Of a DNA stretch of 64,000 nt, positions 1 to 11,590 are shown piece by piece. Origin of the DNA: Vesta saturnalis (taxonomy: Eukaryota; Arthropoda; Insecta; Coleoptera; Lampyridae); the NCBI GenBank assembly GCA_036346205.1, contig JARFJB010000762.1:5008501-5072500 (forward strand), in the 5' to 3' direction. Position numbers and translations under genes: made by a program. Positions within the stretch are counted from its first letter, which is position 1. Every line of letters begins with the position of its first letter. The notes beneath the pieces are model-generated. The model was not told the DNA's origin, ran no database searches, and saw nothing but the letters and a program-made list of their open reading frames with translations.

Positions 1-1530
1 TAGAAACTCTATTATTGTCATTCATCTGAACTTTAGACGTACGTTTTTGTTGGTGATGCAACGGCTTCTCAAAAAAATTGTAGTTTGCTAAATATATTCC
101 TAGAAGCTTGCAGTATTTTGACAGGTGAAGCGACAGGTGAAGCACCACGAAAGCTACCCGTTACAGTACAAACTGTTATATCCTCCGGATCTGAATGTAT
201 TCCTAGCCGTAAAAAGTTATTAACCTGGCGTGATAAATTTAAATACTTAATATAAGTTATAAGAATAACTTGTGTACGAACTCTCAAATGGTAAGTGACC
301 GTATATGAAGACTATGTTATTAAAAAATTGGTATCGTGTATTCCGATAAGAATTAGTCCTGTCTATTTGCTAGAGAACCAAAAAATGGTACTGAGCCGAT
401 TACACTTTAAAAAGGAATCAATTATAAATTTCACTAATGCGGACGCGAAAAGTAAAAATTAGCAGTTACCGTTACAAATGGCTTACGAACGTGGGATGTA
501 CACAAAAGGGTTTGAATTACACCACATGGTTATGATTTTACGTTATTAACATTAAACTTACGTTGTCCAATAAAAAAGTACACTTTTGTGTTTGTTTTTT
601 TAATTTATACGTTAAATTGTAATGAATTATTATTATAGCATAATAATAATAATAATAATTTTAACAATTATAAGCTAGTACTCTTTTTAGAGATGATACT
701 ATTAACAGAAAGTGCTTTAAGCAAATTTACTAACTTTTAATCAGCTAATGTTGATATTGTAGTTTAAAATCACAATGAGTAGTGCCGATTGTTCTGTTTA
801 CATAAAAATTGTCAACTTCTTAGGTGTAAATAGGGTGAAGCTTTTATTTTAATTATTTTATCGATTTTGAGAATTCTATTTCAGTTAATATTTGTGTTCA
901 CGACTATAAATTAAAGGATCACGACCTACTCTAATGATTTGCTTTGTTTGTTTATCAATTGCAATGAAAGTGAGTTACCGATGTTCTGTCCTGCTAAGAC
1001 GTATCGATGTTTAAACAGCGGAATCATACCGTATTATAAGTGTTTGTATCATGTTTTTATCTGGTATTAGTTACAACTGCACAATTACCTAAATTATATC
1101 ATTTTGGTTTTACACCATAATAAAATTCGCTATGCTTTGTGTTTTTACAACACTGTCAGTAGATTCACTAAATGTAAGTTGCTTTCGCGTTATCTAGCTA
1201 ACAATGCTCAACACAATATGAACTGTTTCTTCCTTATGATTCATTCACGATACTGTTGCAAATTTTTAATGCATCAATAAGGCACCACTTATTTTGACCA
1301 ACTGGTATTTTGATCCAAAAGTGGCATACTCTTCTGTATTCTAATAATCATAAGTAGTTATACTTCTCTTCAAGTGTCCCACGAGCCCACTTGGTCTTGG
1401 CTTCCTGTATCAATTTTTAGAATTTTGAAGTAAACGCTGGTGCTCAATCCATTATAACCTTTTTTGCTGTTATACATTGTGATTGGTAGAATTAGGTTTT
1501 TAATGACTAGATTTAAATTATTTGTCAGGA
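1..1530. other. AT-rich stretch without recognisable gene
   Basis: I see no coding segment, RNA gene or repeat that I can name here. A short (TAA)n run lies at about 640-660. The one short open frame on the minus strand near 69-287 has no recognisable motif and is treated as chance. Confidence 0.5.
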
Positions 1531-1532
1531 AA

Positions 1533-2110
1533 ACAAAACATTTTTTAAGGATAATTATACAACCACTTTTATAAGAAGTTTATTAGAATAATAGGCAACA
1601 TTGTAAACGCAAAAACAATAATCTATGTCAAACAGACGTTTAAAACTTCATGACAGCCAGAGGTTGATAGACATCTAGATGCTAACTTAAATTAAAAGAA
1701 ATGAAATAATTTTAATTTTTAGGATAACTATGCAACCTCTTCTTTTATACGTTCTTAATGAAAACGGGCAACATTGTAACAACAAAAACCATAATCTATA
1801 TCAGAATGACGTAAAACTTCATGTCAGATAGAGATTCATACACATAAATAAATGTTAACGTAAAAAAAATTCCAAAGCCGCTCGCTTCTATAAAAATATC
1901 GGTAATATAGCTTCAGCATTTTCAATCGTATTTATTTAATTTTTACATTTATTTCGCTTTACATTAAAAATCTTTATAAAGAAAATTTATGCAAAATTAA
2001 ACTTTCTTGAAAAAATACGTTTCCAGTTTTTTTTATAAATTTAATCGTTATTCATATTAAAATACTTATCTTTTTTTGGGTTTTAATGGTGTATTTGTGT
2101 ATTAATTATA
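1533..2110 (+). repeat. Family M repeat, copy 1, left part
   Basis: Two head-to-tail units of about 173 bp begin at about 1549 and 1722. Each contains the phrases 'ggcaacattgtaa', 'atctatgtca' and 'aaaacttcatg'. The same doublet occurs at 47039-47345 on the plus strand and 44590-44905 on the minus strand, and one unit occurs at 8442-8695. After the doublet comes a segment ('gcttcagcattttcaatc') that is also found at 49195. The copy then enters the palindromic module ('aaaatacttatcttttttt' near 2058). The element resumes at about 3895 after an insertion. The left terminal repeat seen in other copies is not visible here, so this copy looks 5'-truncated. Confidence 0.7.
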
Positions 2111-2369
2111 TGTTAAATTATCACAGAGCACTATAATTTAACATAAATAGTTGAAATTAAAATTAAAATTAAACATAAAATCAGAAATTATATAAAACGT
2201 TCTTTTCGTTGTTAAACAGCACTTGCACTTATTGTTGGATTTGATTGATTATTTTAATTGATGTCATGTTTATGTCTGAGAATGCTTCTATCAATTTCAA
2301 ATTGAAGTTTTTCACAACTTTACATTTATATCATAACTTGATTAAATTTTGTTAAATTCGTTTTTTGGT

Positions 2370-2450
2370 TCACATTTTTCACCGTTAGCCTTCGGCCGTT
2401 AGAGCGTGTTCTGATTTGTCATCATCAAGGCAGTTTAACAGTATTTAATT
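2370..2450 (-). repeat. Dispersed repeat segment with copies near 34.65 and 45.2 kb
   Basis: Read on the minus strand, this segment contains 'atcagaacacg', 'gaaggctaacggtgaaaaat' and nearby phrases that recur at 34650-34770 and 45195-45310 on the plus strand. The copies are diverged. It may be an internal module of family M or a separate element. No coding capacity is visible. Confidence 0.5.
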
Positions 2451-2482
2451 TTTAATGATCTAGTTATGATCTACTAAAATTA

Positions 2483-3818
2483 TACTCAGTGACATAGAAA
2501 TTGCAACACCAAGAAGGGGTAGGAATTTTTTAACCAAACTTGATAGAAACGTTTAACTAGTAAAGGGTAGCAATTGATTCAAATTTTATTCATATGAATC
2601 AAGTAGAAATGGCTTATTTGATGGTTTGTTCAGTTTTTACGAACAATTTTGCCAGGTGTATATTGTGCGAGATTGTATTCAGTTCTTTATTGTTTTTGCG
2701 TTGAGAGTGTGATCATGCCTAGAGTGCGCCAACGTGGAAAACACCACCAATTAAGCGAATTCGACAGAGGTCGTATTGTTGGTTTGCGCGAAGGTGGTTT
2801 TTCGTTTAGACTAATCGCAAGTCGCCAAACCCCCATTATGCGCTGTTATCAGGCGTGGACTAGAGAGAGTCAGGAATGCCGCAGAAGAGTAACAGAGGGC
2901 CAATCAGAACAAATGAGGTGCAGGACCGCCATCTTCAACTTATGGAAACAAGAGACCGATTCTTAAGTGCCAGATCATTTGCCGATCAATGGTTAGCTAA
3001 CTAAAGTAATCCTGTAACCCTTCGAACGATTTACCGCAGAATCAGAGCTTTCGGCTTACAATCCTATGGGACACATCTTGTGTTACCACTAACGGCTCAA
3101 CATAGATTGCGACTATACTGGAACAAAATGTTGCATATGGTGGTGTTCACTGATGAATCCCGATTCTGTTTGGGGATGTATCATGCCCTTGTGAGAGTCA
3201 GGCGAAGACGTACGGAACGTCGAAATGTTGAATTTTCTGTTTCGAGGCATGCACACCAAACTGTAGGGATTATGGTATAGGGTGCTATAACTTATGAACG
3301 CCTAACGATATATGGATAAGGTGGCAGAACCCCATATTCTTCTATTTCTTCAGCAGTTGGAAGACACCTACCTTTGCAGCAGGATAATGCCCGTGCCCAT
3401 ATTGCAAGACGTTCTTTGAGCCGATTTGTAGAGGACAATGTTCGTTTCTTGCCATTTCCACCCCGATCTCCCGCCGTTCGCCCATCTAGCCTGTTTGGGA
3501 CATTATGGGGAGAAGACTGAGGATTTTGAAACATCCTCCGCAGACGCTGCAAGCTCTACAGCACGAATTACAGGTTACTTGGGACTCAATAGGACATCTA
3601 CGATTTGCTGGAATCGATGCCACGACGAGTGGAGGAGTGTCGAACCAACAGAGGGGGCAACCCATTGGCCATTATTAATAAAAATTATGTTTATATTTTG
3701 TTCTTCTGCTTCGAAATTTTAATCAATTACTACCTTTTAGTAGTAAAAAGTTTCTGCCGAGTTTGGTCAAAAATTCCTACCCCTTCTTGGTCCTGCAATT
3801 TCCATGTTATTGAGTATA
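2483..3818 (+). mobile_element. Tc1-like DNA transposon, decayed
   Basis: Terminal inverted repeats are visible. The left end at 2483-2540 includes 'gaaattgca', 'accaagaaggggtaggaatt' and 'accaaact'. The right end at 3765-3818 is its reverse complement with a few mismatches. TA dinucleotides flank both ends (2483-2484 and 3817-3818), as expected for the Tc1/mariner superfamily, which targets TA. The element is about 1.34 kb and encloses a broken transposase gene. It interrupts family M copy 1, so it inserted after that repeat. Confidence 0.85.
2715..3680 (+). pseudogene. Tc1-like transposase pseudogene
   Basis: A DDE transposase of the Tc1 type would cut and rejoin the element ends; this copy cannot be active. 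The start is taken at MPRVRQRGK, just inside the left terminal repeat. The N-terminal helix-turn-helix region is readable as 'LSEFDRGRIVGLREGGFSFR'. The first catalytic block is visible at about 3145-3180 as 'VVFTDESRF'. The C-terminal end is readable near 3605-3660 as 'MPRRVEECRTNRGG', the usual close of this family. The segments lie in different frames and are separated by stops (for example TAA at about 2964 and 3279), so at least three lesions are present. The full-length family protein is about 340 residues, and the footprint here fits that length. Confidence 0.85.
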
Positions 3819-3894
3819 TAGTCCATAGTTGGCTTTATTGGTTTATCAAAATATTATATTAATAGCAGACTTATATTTATGTTTTAATTTTCAA

Positions 3895-4360
3895 ATTTCA
3901 TAAAATTGTTACAGCATCTTTAACAATGTTAATAGATAATATTACTACTGATGAAAATAACTGTGTTATCGAAACGTTTAGAAAACCCAAAAAAGATAAG
4001 TATTTTAATATGTGTAATAATGGTGAAAGTTTACATTTTCATAATCGTTATTCAGATAATGAAAAAAATTGAACCAATATTTAAATTCTATCTCAGGAAC
4101 TTTTTTGCTGCTAAATTACGCGTTATATCAAAAAATTGTATAAAATATAATTAATCGCTATGTTAAGTCTATATCTAGGTATTTTTATATCTTTGAAATA
4201 TGTAGTTGTTTTAGAAATATTTGATAAAAAGCAAAAACTGCCCCTAATAACCCCCCTCCCCGCTGTTAGACTTCTCCAAAAATCTAATCAGCTATAAGCG
4301 AATTGAAAACAAGCTTAAATACAAGCACGTAGGTATTTTAGTTCTGGACTTACCGTGAAT
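3895..4360 (+). repeat. Family M repeat, copy 1, right part
   Basis: This begins with the right arm of the palindromic module ('attactactgatgaaaataa' near 3938, then 'aaaagataagtatttt'), which matches the right arm of the palindrome at 63069-63196. It continues with a segment found again at 49300-49625 and, inverted, at 44046-44400: 'gataaaaa', 'cccctaataa' and 'cacgtaggtatttt'. It runs directly into the CA/TG microsatellite at 4360. Confidence 0.7.
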
Positions 4361-4656
4361 ACTAACACACATCCACACACGCACGCATGCACGTTCGCAC
4401 CCACGCACGCTAACACACGTGCACGCACTGACACGCACGCACGCACGCATGCACGCGCGCTTACATACACACTCACACTCACAGACATGCACATGCGCGC
4501 ACACACACACACACACGTGTGCGTGTGCGTGTGCGTGTGCGTGTGAGTGTGCGTGTGCGTGTGCGTGCGCGTGTGCGTGTGCGTGCGAGTGTACGTGCGC
4601 GTGTGTATGTGTAAGCGCGAGCGCGTGTGTGTGTGTTTGTGTGCATGTGCATGCTA
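4360..4656. repeat. CA/TG microsatellite with an internal strand switch
   Basis: The first half is CA-rich with 'acgc' variants. At about 4516-4517 it switches abruptly to TG-rich with GTGTGC variants, which makes the array inverted about its centre. Frames read through it consist only of His/Thr/Ala/Arg or Cys/Val/Arg residues and are artefacts. Its position inside family M corresponds to the arrays at 49634-49835 and 51470-51895. Confidence 0.9.
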
Positions 4657-4689
4657 ACGATATGAAATTTGGTAAAAAAAATTGTTTCA

Positions 4690-6340
4690 CATAAAATCTA
4701 CGTCAAATTCGTTAATGAGCAAAATCCAACCAGTGACAAGGATTTTTTTGGGGCTTAGAAAATAAAAAAAATGATTTCGTCAAATTTTAAAAAGTTACAA
4801 AATTAAAAAAAACAAACTAATACTTTTTTGTATAATTTCAAAATGAAAAGAATAAATAATAACCAGTGACGTACCGTTTTTAGGTGCAAAATTGTGCATT
4901 TTGTGATTTATATTTTTTTGAAAGTCTGCTATTGGGGGTTTTTAAGATCGCTAAGTATAAATCATTTGTCAGAATAAAAAATTTCAACATGGGGATCAAA
5001 AATAGAGGATTACCTCATTTAATATTCGATATGACTCAAATTCAGGTATTTTGGGCATTGAAGTTGCTTATTACAAATTTTTGGTGAAAATGTGTTTACT
5101 ACCAGTTATTGCACCAGTTTCATGGACCGCGAATCTGTATGTACTAATTTGTAACCAAAATCCTGGAAAACGGTACCGACTTAACACCATCAACAGCTGT
5201 TGATACATTAAAATTTTTTTCTATTCCTATATACTTAACGTTCAGTGGACAACTCGCTTGAGATATAAAACCGCAACTACGAACAGGAATCAGTGGACGA
5301 AATACTGCTCACGTTACATACAAGTGAGCCGTCTGAGGTAGGACCATCATGCGTGAGTCCTGGTTGCATTGCTGAGTTTGGGGATGAATGGTTTTCAACT
5401 GAGAAAGTCCAATCACCCTCCAGTCCAGTAGTTCTACGGTAGAAACAGGGAATACATTTCTGAGACTGTTGAACTGTTCGATACAATCAGAGCTAATGGA
5501 TGATTCATCAGAGAGTATCCGCCCTGCATGTGTTGTGGACTTTATGGATAATGGATGGTCTATATATAGCTTAGCATTATCTAGGAGCCCCGCAGCGCAG
5601 AGCTAAGACATACCTGCACTATCACCAATGAGAGATGCAGTAACTAACGCAGTATCTTCTCCCCAGAATATTGAGACCTGTATGTGCTGCGGCGTTTCTG
5701 AAAAACAGTTGGTTTTAATCACTTTTTCCCAGCCCAAAGCGCATAGTAGAGTGAAGTATAATGCTGATTAAAGTATGTGCGACCAGTTACAGCTTACCAT
5801 CTCGACTACTTCTGCTATTGTTTTGTAACAACCCTTTTGAGTTGTATTAAAATATACCTTAATTTAAGGTCTTTCTCTCATTTAGTTGTAAATACAAGAA
5901 AAAGTTTTAATTATTGAAATATGGGTATGAGGTAGGCAACTTAATTTGCATATCGTCATAGTGCATATTTTCGTAAAGGTTTATATTCCCACCATAAATT
6001 GTTTTCTGATCATTTGATTTGCGCAACGCGTCATAACTTAACCCTTTGCGCAGGACTACATCATCTGACATGATCTAACTTCCTAAGCCTCCATTTTTTT
6101 CACTTCCTGATGAACGTTAAGAGAAGCAGAAAGTTTTTTTGAGTTTTCCCTCAATTTATGTGAAAGTGCCATTGATTTGATGGTAAGATATCTTTTAACT
6201 CGTAATACTAAAAATTAAAACATTTGCTCTTTTCAAGGCACTTTTTTTTACTGCACTTTTATTTTAGTCCAGTTTTATTTGTATTTTGATTACATTTTAA
6301 GTACACATTTAATTTTACTGTTGCGTACGCTTTCATTTTA
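4690..6340. other. AT-rich stretch, no recognised gene
   Basis: It is mostly AT-rich and featureless. The part at 5230-5700 has a more balanced composition. A plus-strand frame near 5275-5440 reads 'EVGPSCVSPGCIAEFGDEWF' and could be a decayed coding fragment, but I do not recognise the family. It contains stops soon afterwards. Confidence 0.3.
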
Positions 6341-6960
6341 TGATTGAAATTTTTGCATTGAAAATTTTAAGAAATGCAATAAATATTGGATTATTCAATT
6401 TTAAGAAAGATAATTCGAGTTTTGGGTGTGGCTGATAACATTATTTCAAGATATTGCGCAATAATGGTGCAAGGATGACATCACCTTGGTTGACCGTTCC
6501 GTAAACATTTTGATACCAGAGGTTATTAAAAAATTTGTGTACAAAAATTTTACAAAGGTATTTATGTAATGATTTTTTTAGTATTTTAAGGTTTTTACAA
6601 TTGGTTTTTAAGATATATTTTATTTAATCATATCACATTAACTATCAATAAACATTTGTATATTTTTTATTGTTTTACATTTTGATAAAATTTTTATTGT
6701 TAACAAACACGGTTTAGTTATTCCGGGTATAATTAAAAAAAAATAACTTGGCGTCCGAGATCATTTTATTAGTATTACATTGCAATTTTTTTGTATTTAT
6801 GTCAAGTGAAAATAACACAGCAGAAATTGTGGTAATTGAACAAATCAAAATTATTGAACCGGCCCAATTGAATTTACCGACTGAATCAAAGGCACTATTT
6901 GTGGTGAATGGTTTGTATCTCCAGTCAGTTTGACGATTTGTGTTTTGGAGAACCAATTTC
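6340..6960 (+). repeat. Unclassified ~620-bp interspersed repeat, copy A
   Basis: It matches 50205-50830 over its whole length in the same orientation, at an estimated four in five identical positions by eye. Shared landmarks in order are 'agaaatgcaataaatattgg', 'gataccagaggttattaaaa', 'aacttggcgtccgagatcat' and 'ggtgaatggtttgtatctcc'. A short frame at 6748-6933 contains 'IIEPAQLNLPT'; it is partly preserved in copy B but is not convincingly coding. No terminal repeats or poly(A) were identified, so the class is unknown. Confidence 0.75.
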
Positions 6961-7267
6961 TCTATTTCTTTATTTATTATTAAATTTATTATACCATTTA
7001 CACCACTATTTTTATAGTTTCCCTACCATAAAGTAGTCTACCCCTCAACCTGGTATACCCATCATCCAGCATCCTGCCTGTGGCGATTTGTTACGTTGCA
7101 TCTTCTTCCGCATCGCCGAGTATTGATTCACTTTGTAACAGTTCAAGATGGAACTAAATGTTAAATGAAGTAAAGTTGTAACAGCTGAAAATGTAATAAA
7201 GTGTTATAAATTAAATCATAACTGAAGACGTAACACTATCCTTGCATTAATATGAATTTATTGATAC

Positions 7268-7462
7268 ATGTTCTTTGTTACAAATACAAAAATGTTCCAT
7301 TGTCGATGTTCGAAAACGTTTTCTAGAAAGGATACTCTAGCTCGCCATCAACGAAATGTGTGTTGGATAAGAACACCATCAACTACTCCATCTTCAGAGA
7401 GGCAGGCAGTTGTGTCCAACGTACAGCAGACTACTCCTCAAATTTATGATGATTTCTTGTAG
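7268..7462 (+). CDS. Short open frame with one zinc-finger-like motif
   Basis: A 64-residue open frame carries 'FHCRCSKTFSRKDTLARHQR' near residues 11-30. This resembles a C2H2-type finger: two Cys one residue apart, then the usual Phe, Leu and His spacing, with a Cys ('NVC') in place of the second His. The rest is rich in Ser, Thr and Pro and has no motif. It could be a fragment of a transposon-encoded zinc-finger protein or a captured exon. No splice sites, promoter or neighbouring exons were identified. I do not recognise the gene. Confidence 0.3.
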   Translation: MFFVTNTKMFHCRCSKTFSRKDTLARHQRNVCWIRTPSTTPSSERQAVVSNVQQTTPQIYDDFL

Positions 7463-7464
7463 TA

Positions 7465-8440
7465 ATACAAAACTCACTACACGATATCAATTTTTGCCAA
7501 AAAAACTTATATAATTCCATTTGAAATGTTAATGTCACCCCCACCCCTTACGAAATGTGTGTCATAAAATTTTAATTGAAACGTCAAAATACGTCCCCTT
7601 GTAACATGTTAATATCCTAAAATTCCATTTTTAATAGTTAAACGGTTTTTGAGATATCCCCTTGTAACGCTTTAAAATATTCACCCAGTATATATTCCTC
7701 ATTCATGTTACTTCGTCTAGTTCAATTAAAATAGTCCGACTACAATATGTGAATTTCAGTTGTCAACCAACCACTGTGTTAGTAGATAAAGCATATTAAG
7801 GCGACAAAGATGATTATATTCCCTCTATACGCAAACGACATCATAATTCAAGAATTCGTGCAAAGAATGAAAATGCAAAATGAAATATTTTTGAGCAAAA
7901 GAGAATGAAATATGTTAGACGAATTAGAACACCAATTTACATCAATGTAATCTAAATGAAAATCTTTTTGACTTTATCTTTTACATAACATTCTCTGCCC
8001 GATAGATATATTTTATTTACAAAGGGTTTGTTTTTTTTTTATTTAATTTCATAACAGATTTACAATCATGTTATTTTGTTATTGTGTTACTTCCCAACTT
8101 TGGTAAATCTTTCCATTTAAATTTAATTTTAAATTCCCTTTTGTGAAGTTGTTATATTGAAATGTTTATAGAGATATGATGAATATTCCTATCATAAAGA
8201 AGGACTGTTTATTCATTCAATGTGTCACTAAAAAAAAACTAATCTAGTTGTCACTTTTGTTTTCTCCTGCGAAACAATTAAAAAAATGTGTGTTACTAAA
8301 CAGTTAACTATTAACAGTTTGAATTAACTTAACCTACGAATCTAACAAACTATAGATAACTGTTTGAAACTTTACATTACTTATAAACAGTGTAAGTAGA
8401 ATAAAAATCTTATTATAAATATCAGGAGTAGAACAGCACA
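7465..8440. other. AT-rich stretch, nothing recognised
   Basis: No gene, repeat family or RNA could be supported in this stretch. It has short homopolymer runs only. Confidence 0.4.
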
Positions 8441-8441
8441 T

Positions 8442-8695
8442 GACCTTCCAAACTACAAAGTGGAAATTAAAATATATGAAATAATTTTAATAATAATTTT
8501 TGTAGGATTATACGTATTTTTGATACCTTCATAATGAAAATAGGAAACATTGTAAAAACAATAACAATAATCTATGTCGGATGGACGGTTAAAACCTTAT
8601 TGCAGATAGAGGTTAACAGACATCTAGATGTTAACTTAAAGAAATTTTCAAAGCCACCCGCTGCTATAAAAACCTCGATAACACAGAGTAGTAGT
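8442..8695 (+). repeat. Family M repeat, copy 2 (fragment)
   Basis: It starts with the family terminus 'gaccttccaaactacaaa', close to the 15-bp end seen at 46977 and (inverted) 52016-52030. One ~175-bp unit follows, ending 'acagacatctagatgttaac' and then 'aaagccacccgctgctataa', which matches 1876-1895. The rest of the element is absent and the sequence passes into the foldback-like region. Confidence 0.7.
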
Positions 8696-9680
8696 GAGGC
8701 ACCTCGCTTTTCACTTTTTGTGACGTCATCTGGCCTTGGTGATTTCCCACGGCCTACCACGCGGCTGACCTCGGTTTGACCGTGAGAACAGGCTTTTACC
8801 TTCCGAAAGCGGCCTAGGGCTTGGACTTGCGCAGGAGTTTAAAAATGTTTTAATGGAGGTTCTTGTGAGACATGTGCAGGAAATAGCTCTTAAGGGTTAG
8901 CTGCTTCGCGCTATCTTATAAGACAGGTATAGGAACTAGCTCTCGCCTTGGACCTGCGCTGGAAAGTTGAAATTTGAATAAGGATCCTAATGCTATCTCA
9001 TAAGACAAGTGTAGGCCTGCTCTCCCTGATTGGAAATAGTACGGACCCCTAATGCTACCTCATAAGACAGGGTCTTGTGTTACGGCCCTTGATGGGGAGA
9101 TAGTACGGGGACTCTAATGCTAACTTGTAAGACAGAGCTTGTTTGTGGAGCCATCTAGTGGGGTATGGACTAATGAGTACCCTCTGTAATAAAGGTGGCT
9201 CCACCTAGTCGTATATTTCAGGGTTAATCAGGGTTTGTTTGTGGCGCCATCTAGCGGATATGGACTGATGAGATTTTCTGCAATAAAGATGGTGCTGCCT
9301 AGTGGTATATTTCGGGGATTAATCAGGGTTTGTTTGTAGCGCCATCTAGCAGGGTATGGGCTAATGAGTATTTTTCTGTAATAAAGGTGTTGCTACGTAG
9401 CAGAATATTTCAGGGAGTAATTAGGGCTTGTTGCTGAGTCATCATCTACCGATGTAAATAACAGCGAGTGTTTTCTGTAATGGGGGTGGAGTCACCTACC
9501 AGTATATTTCTTAGCTAATTAGGATTTGTTTGCGATGTATAGGTAATAAAGTGTTTTCTGTAAACTTTACTAATTAACTGCTTGTAAGACCTGTAGAATA
9601 TTCATGTAAGTGATTTTTTAATACGGGACTTAAAATTTTTTTTTTTGGTTGTGACCTCAGTATACGCTGTACAACACTAC

Positions 9681-9736
9681 CTTAGCCATACACGCACACA
9701 ACACACACCACACACGCGCACACACGCCACGACACA

Positions 9737-9830
<94 letters not shown>

Positions 9831-9842
9831 ACACACACACGA

Positions 9843-9931
<89 letters not shown>

Positions 9932-9964
9932 CACACACACACAACACACACAAACACACACTAA
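9681..9964. repeat. (CA)n microsatellite
   Basis: A nearly pure CA tract with occasional 'acc' and 'acg' interruptions, in the centre of the foldback-like element. Open frames through it are compositional artefacts. Confidence 0.97.
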
Positions 9965-10285
9965 ATAACACTTACACACATAAACACACTGTAGAATTAA
10001 ATTAATGCAATGAACCTCTAAATTGCTATCTAATAATACTATAAGACAATACTATAATACAGTAAGACCTTAAACATACATACATACGTAAAATGTTAGG
10101 GAATTACCCCGAACTCGTAACTTGTATTAATAAATACAGAGATTGCGCCTGGTCCTCTCTGAGAAGATAATGATGATGATGACACTTGGGGCAAACTGTC
10201 AGTCTCAACAGCTTGCGATGTATCAAAAAAAACTTGTACACTCTAAGGAAATGGTGGAACTGAAACCAAGCTATCAGTCTCAATA

Positions 10286-10387
<102 letters not shown>

Positions 10388-11323
10388 CATGGTAGTAAGG
10401 AAGACTTCTACAGTTTGAGAGGATCTGAATTTGACTGTGCCTGAACCCACTATTTAAATCATTGAAACTCTGACGTCATCCCTACCAAGATATAGTCAAT
10501 AGGGTTTTTCCATTATTATCCATTTTTAGAATGTAAAAAACTCGCATTCACCTTTCACTGTCTCCTTTAACATTTATATAATAAGGCCATCTTTTTATAT
10601 ACCAAAAGACAGCTAGAATGTACTACTGTATGTTTCTAATTTAAAGTTAATTGCGGTCATGTAAGGGTATTTTAAAAAGGGCTGATTCATGCTTTGTAGC
10701 GGATAATTTTTTAACTGAGCTTGTATCATCATTTTATGATGTGTGGTCAACCCCGGTATTTTTCTAATGGAGAGAAACTCATGCGACGGTGTATGGCCAT
10801 TTTATAAACATGTGCTGGGTTTTTAGTAAATATTTAAAAAAACTGTTAGAATTTACTACTGTACACGGTATATGATGACTCAGCAACAAGCCCTAATTAC
10901 TCCCTGAAATATTCTGCTAGGTAGCACCACCTTTATTACAGAACAATATTCATTAGGCCATACCCCGCTAGATGGCGCCACAAACAAGCCCTGATTAATC
11001 CCTAAAATATACTACTAGGTAGCGCTACCTTTATTACAGAAAATACTCATTAGTCCATACCCGCTAGATGGCTCCACAAACAAACCCTGATTAACCCTGA
11101 AATATACCACTAGGTGGCGCCAATATTACAAATACACAATAGCTATCCAATGCAAACATTTAAAATTAATAAAAAAAACGATAAATAACATACTTATACC
11201 TACTAAGATATGAAATGAAATAATGTACTTACAATAAAGATAATAGCTAACAAAAATCAAAAATAATAATAATAATAGCATATATTGTCCAACAGAAAAA
11301 TATCCAACAACGTCCAATCCACA

Positions 11324-11590
11324 CTAGGCGTCGCGTATGCATAACATTAGTAAGCGATTTGCCAAGCCAGCCACTGTGGGGTCGAGATAAGGAGTAAAGT
11401 GGTTGAATAACAAGCTCAAACACCTTAAATTTACCATAAATGCATAACTTATACAGCTCAGCCCGGGAAAGCTGTCTCTTGGCGCCTCCACAACCTGAAA
11501 CGTTGCTAAAATAAATCGTCTTAGGTGAGTTGGTAAATTAATCCTATCTGATTGTGGAAGACAAGATTGATGCCTACTCAGTAACTTCAT
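11324..11590 (-). CDS. Unrecognised 88-residue open frame
   Basis: An open frame on the minus strand starts at MKLLSRHQSCLPQ and ends at a TAG. Its G+C content is higher than that of its surroundings and its residue use is mixed rather than repeat-like, so it may be a coding remnant or an exon. I recognise no domain, signal peptide or membrane segment. It lies just outside the right arm of the foldback-like structure and could belong to it. A second frame on the same strand is also partly open, so the evidence for translation is weak. Confidence 0.2.
   Translation of the reverse strand: MKLLSRHQSCLPQSDRINLPTHLRRFILATFQVVEAPRDSFPGLSCISYAFMVNLRCLSLLFNHFTPYLDPTVAGLANRLLMLCIRDA

Noticed and set aside
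8572..8760. Frames on both strands at 8534-8779
   Set aside because: They overlap family M copy 2 and the start of the foldback-like region; other copies do not preserve them.
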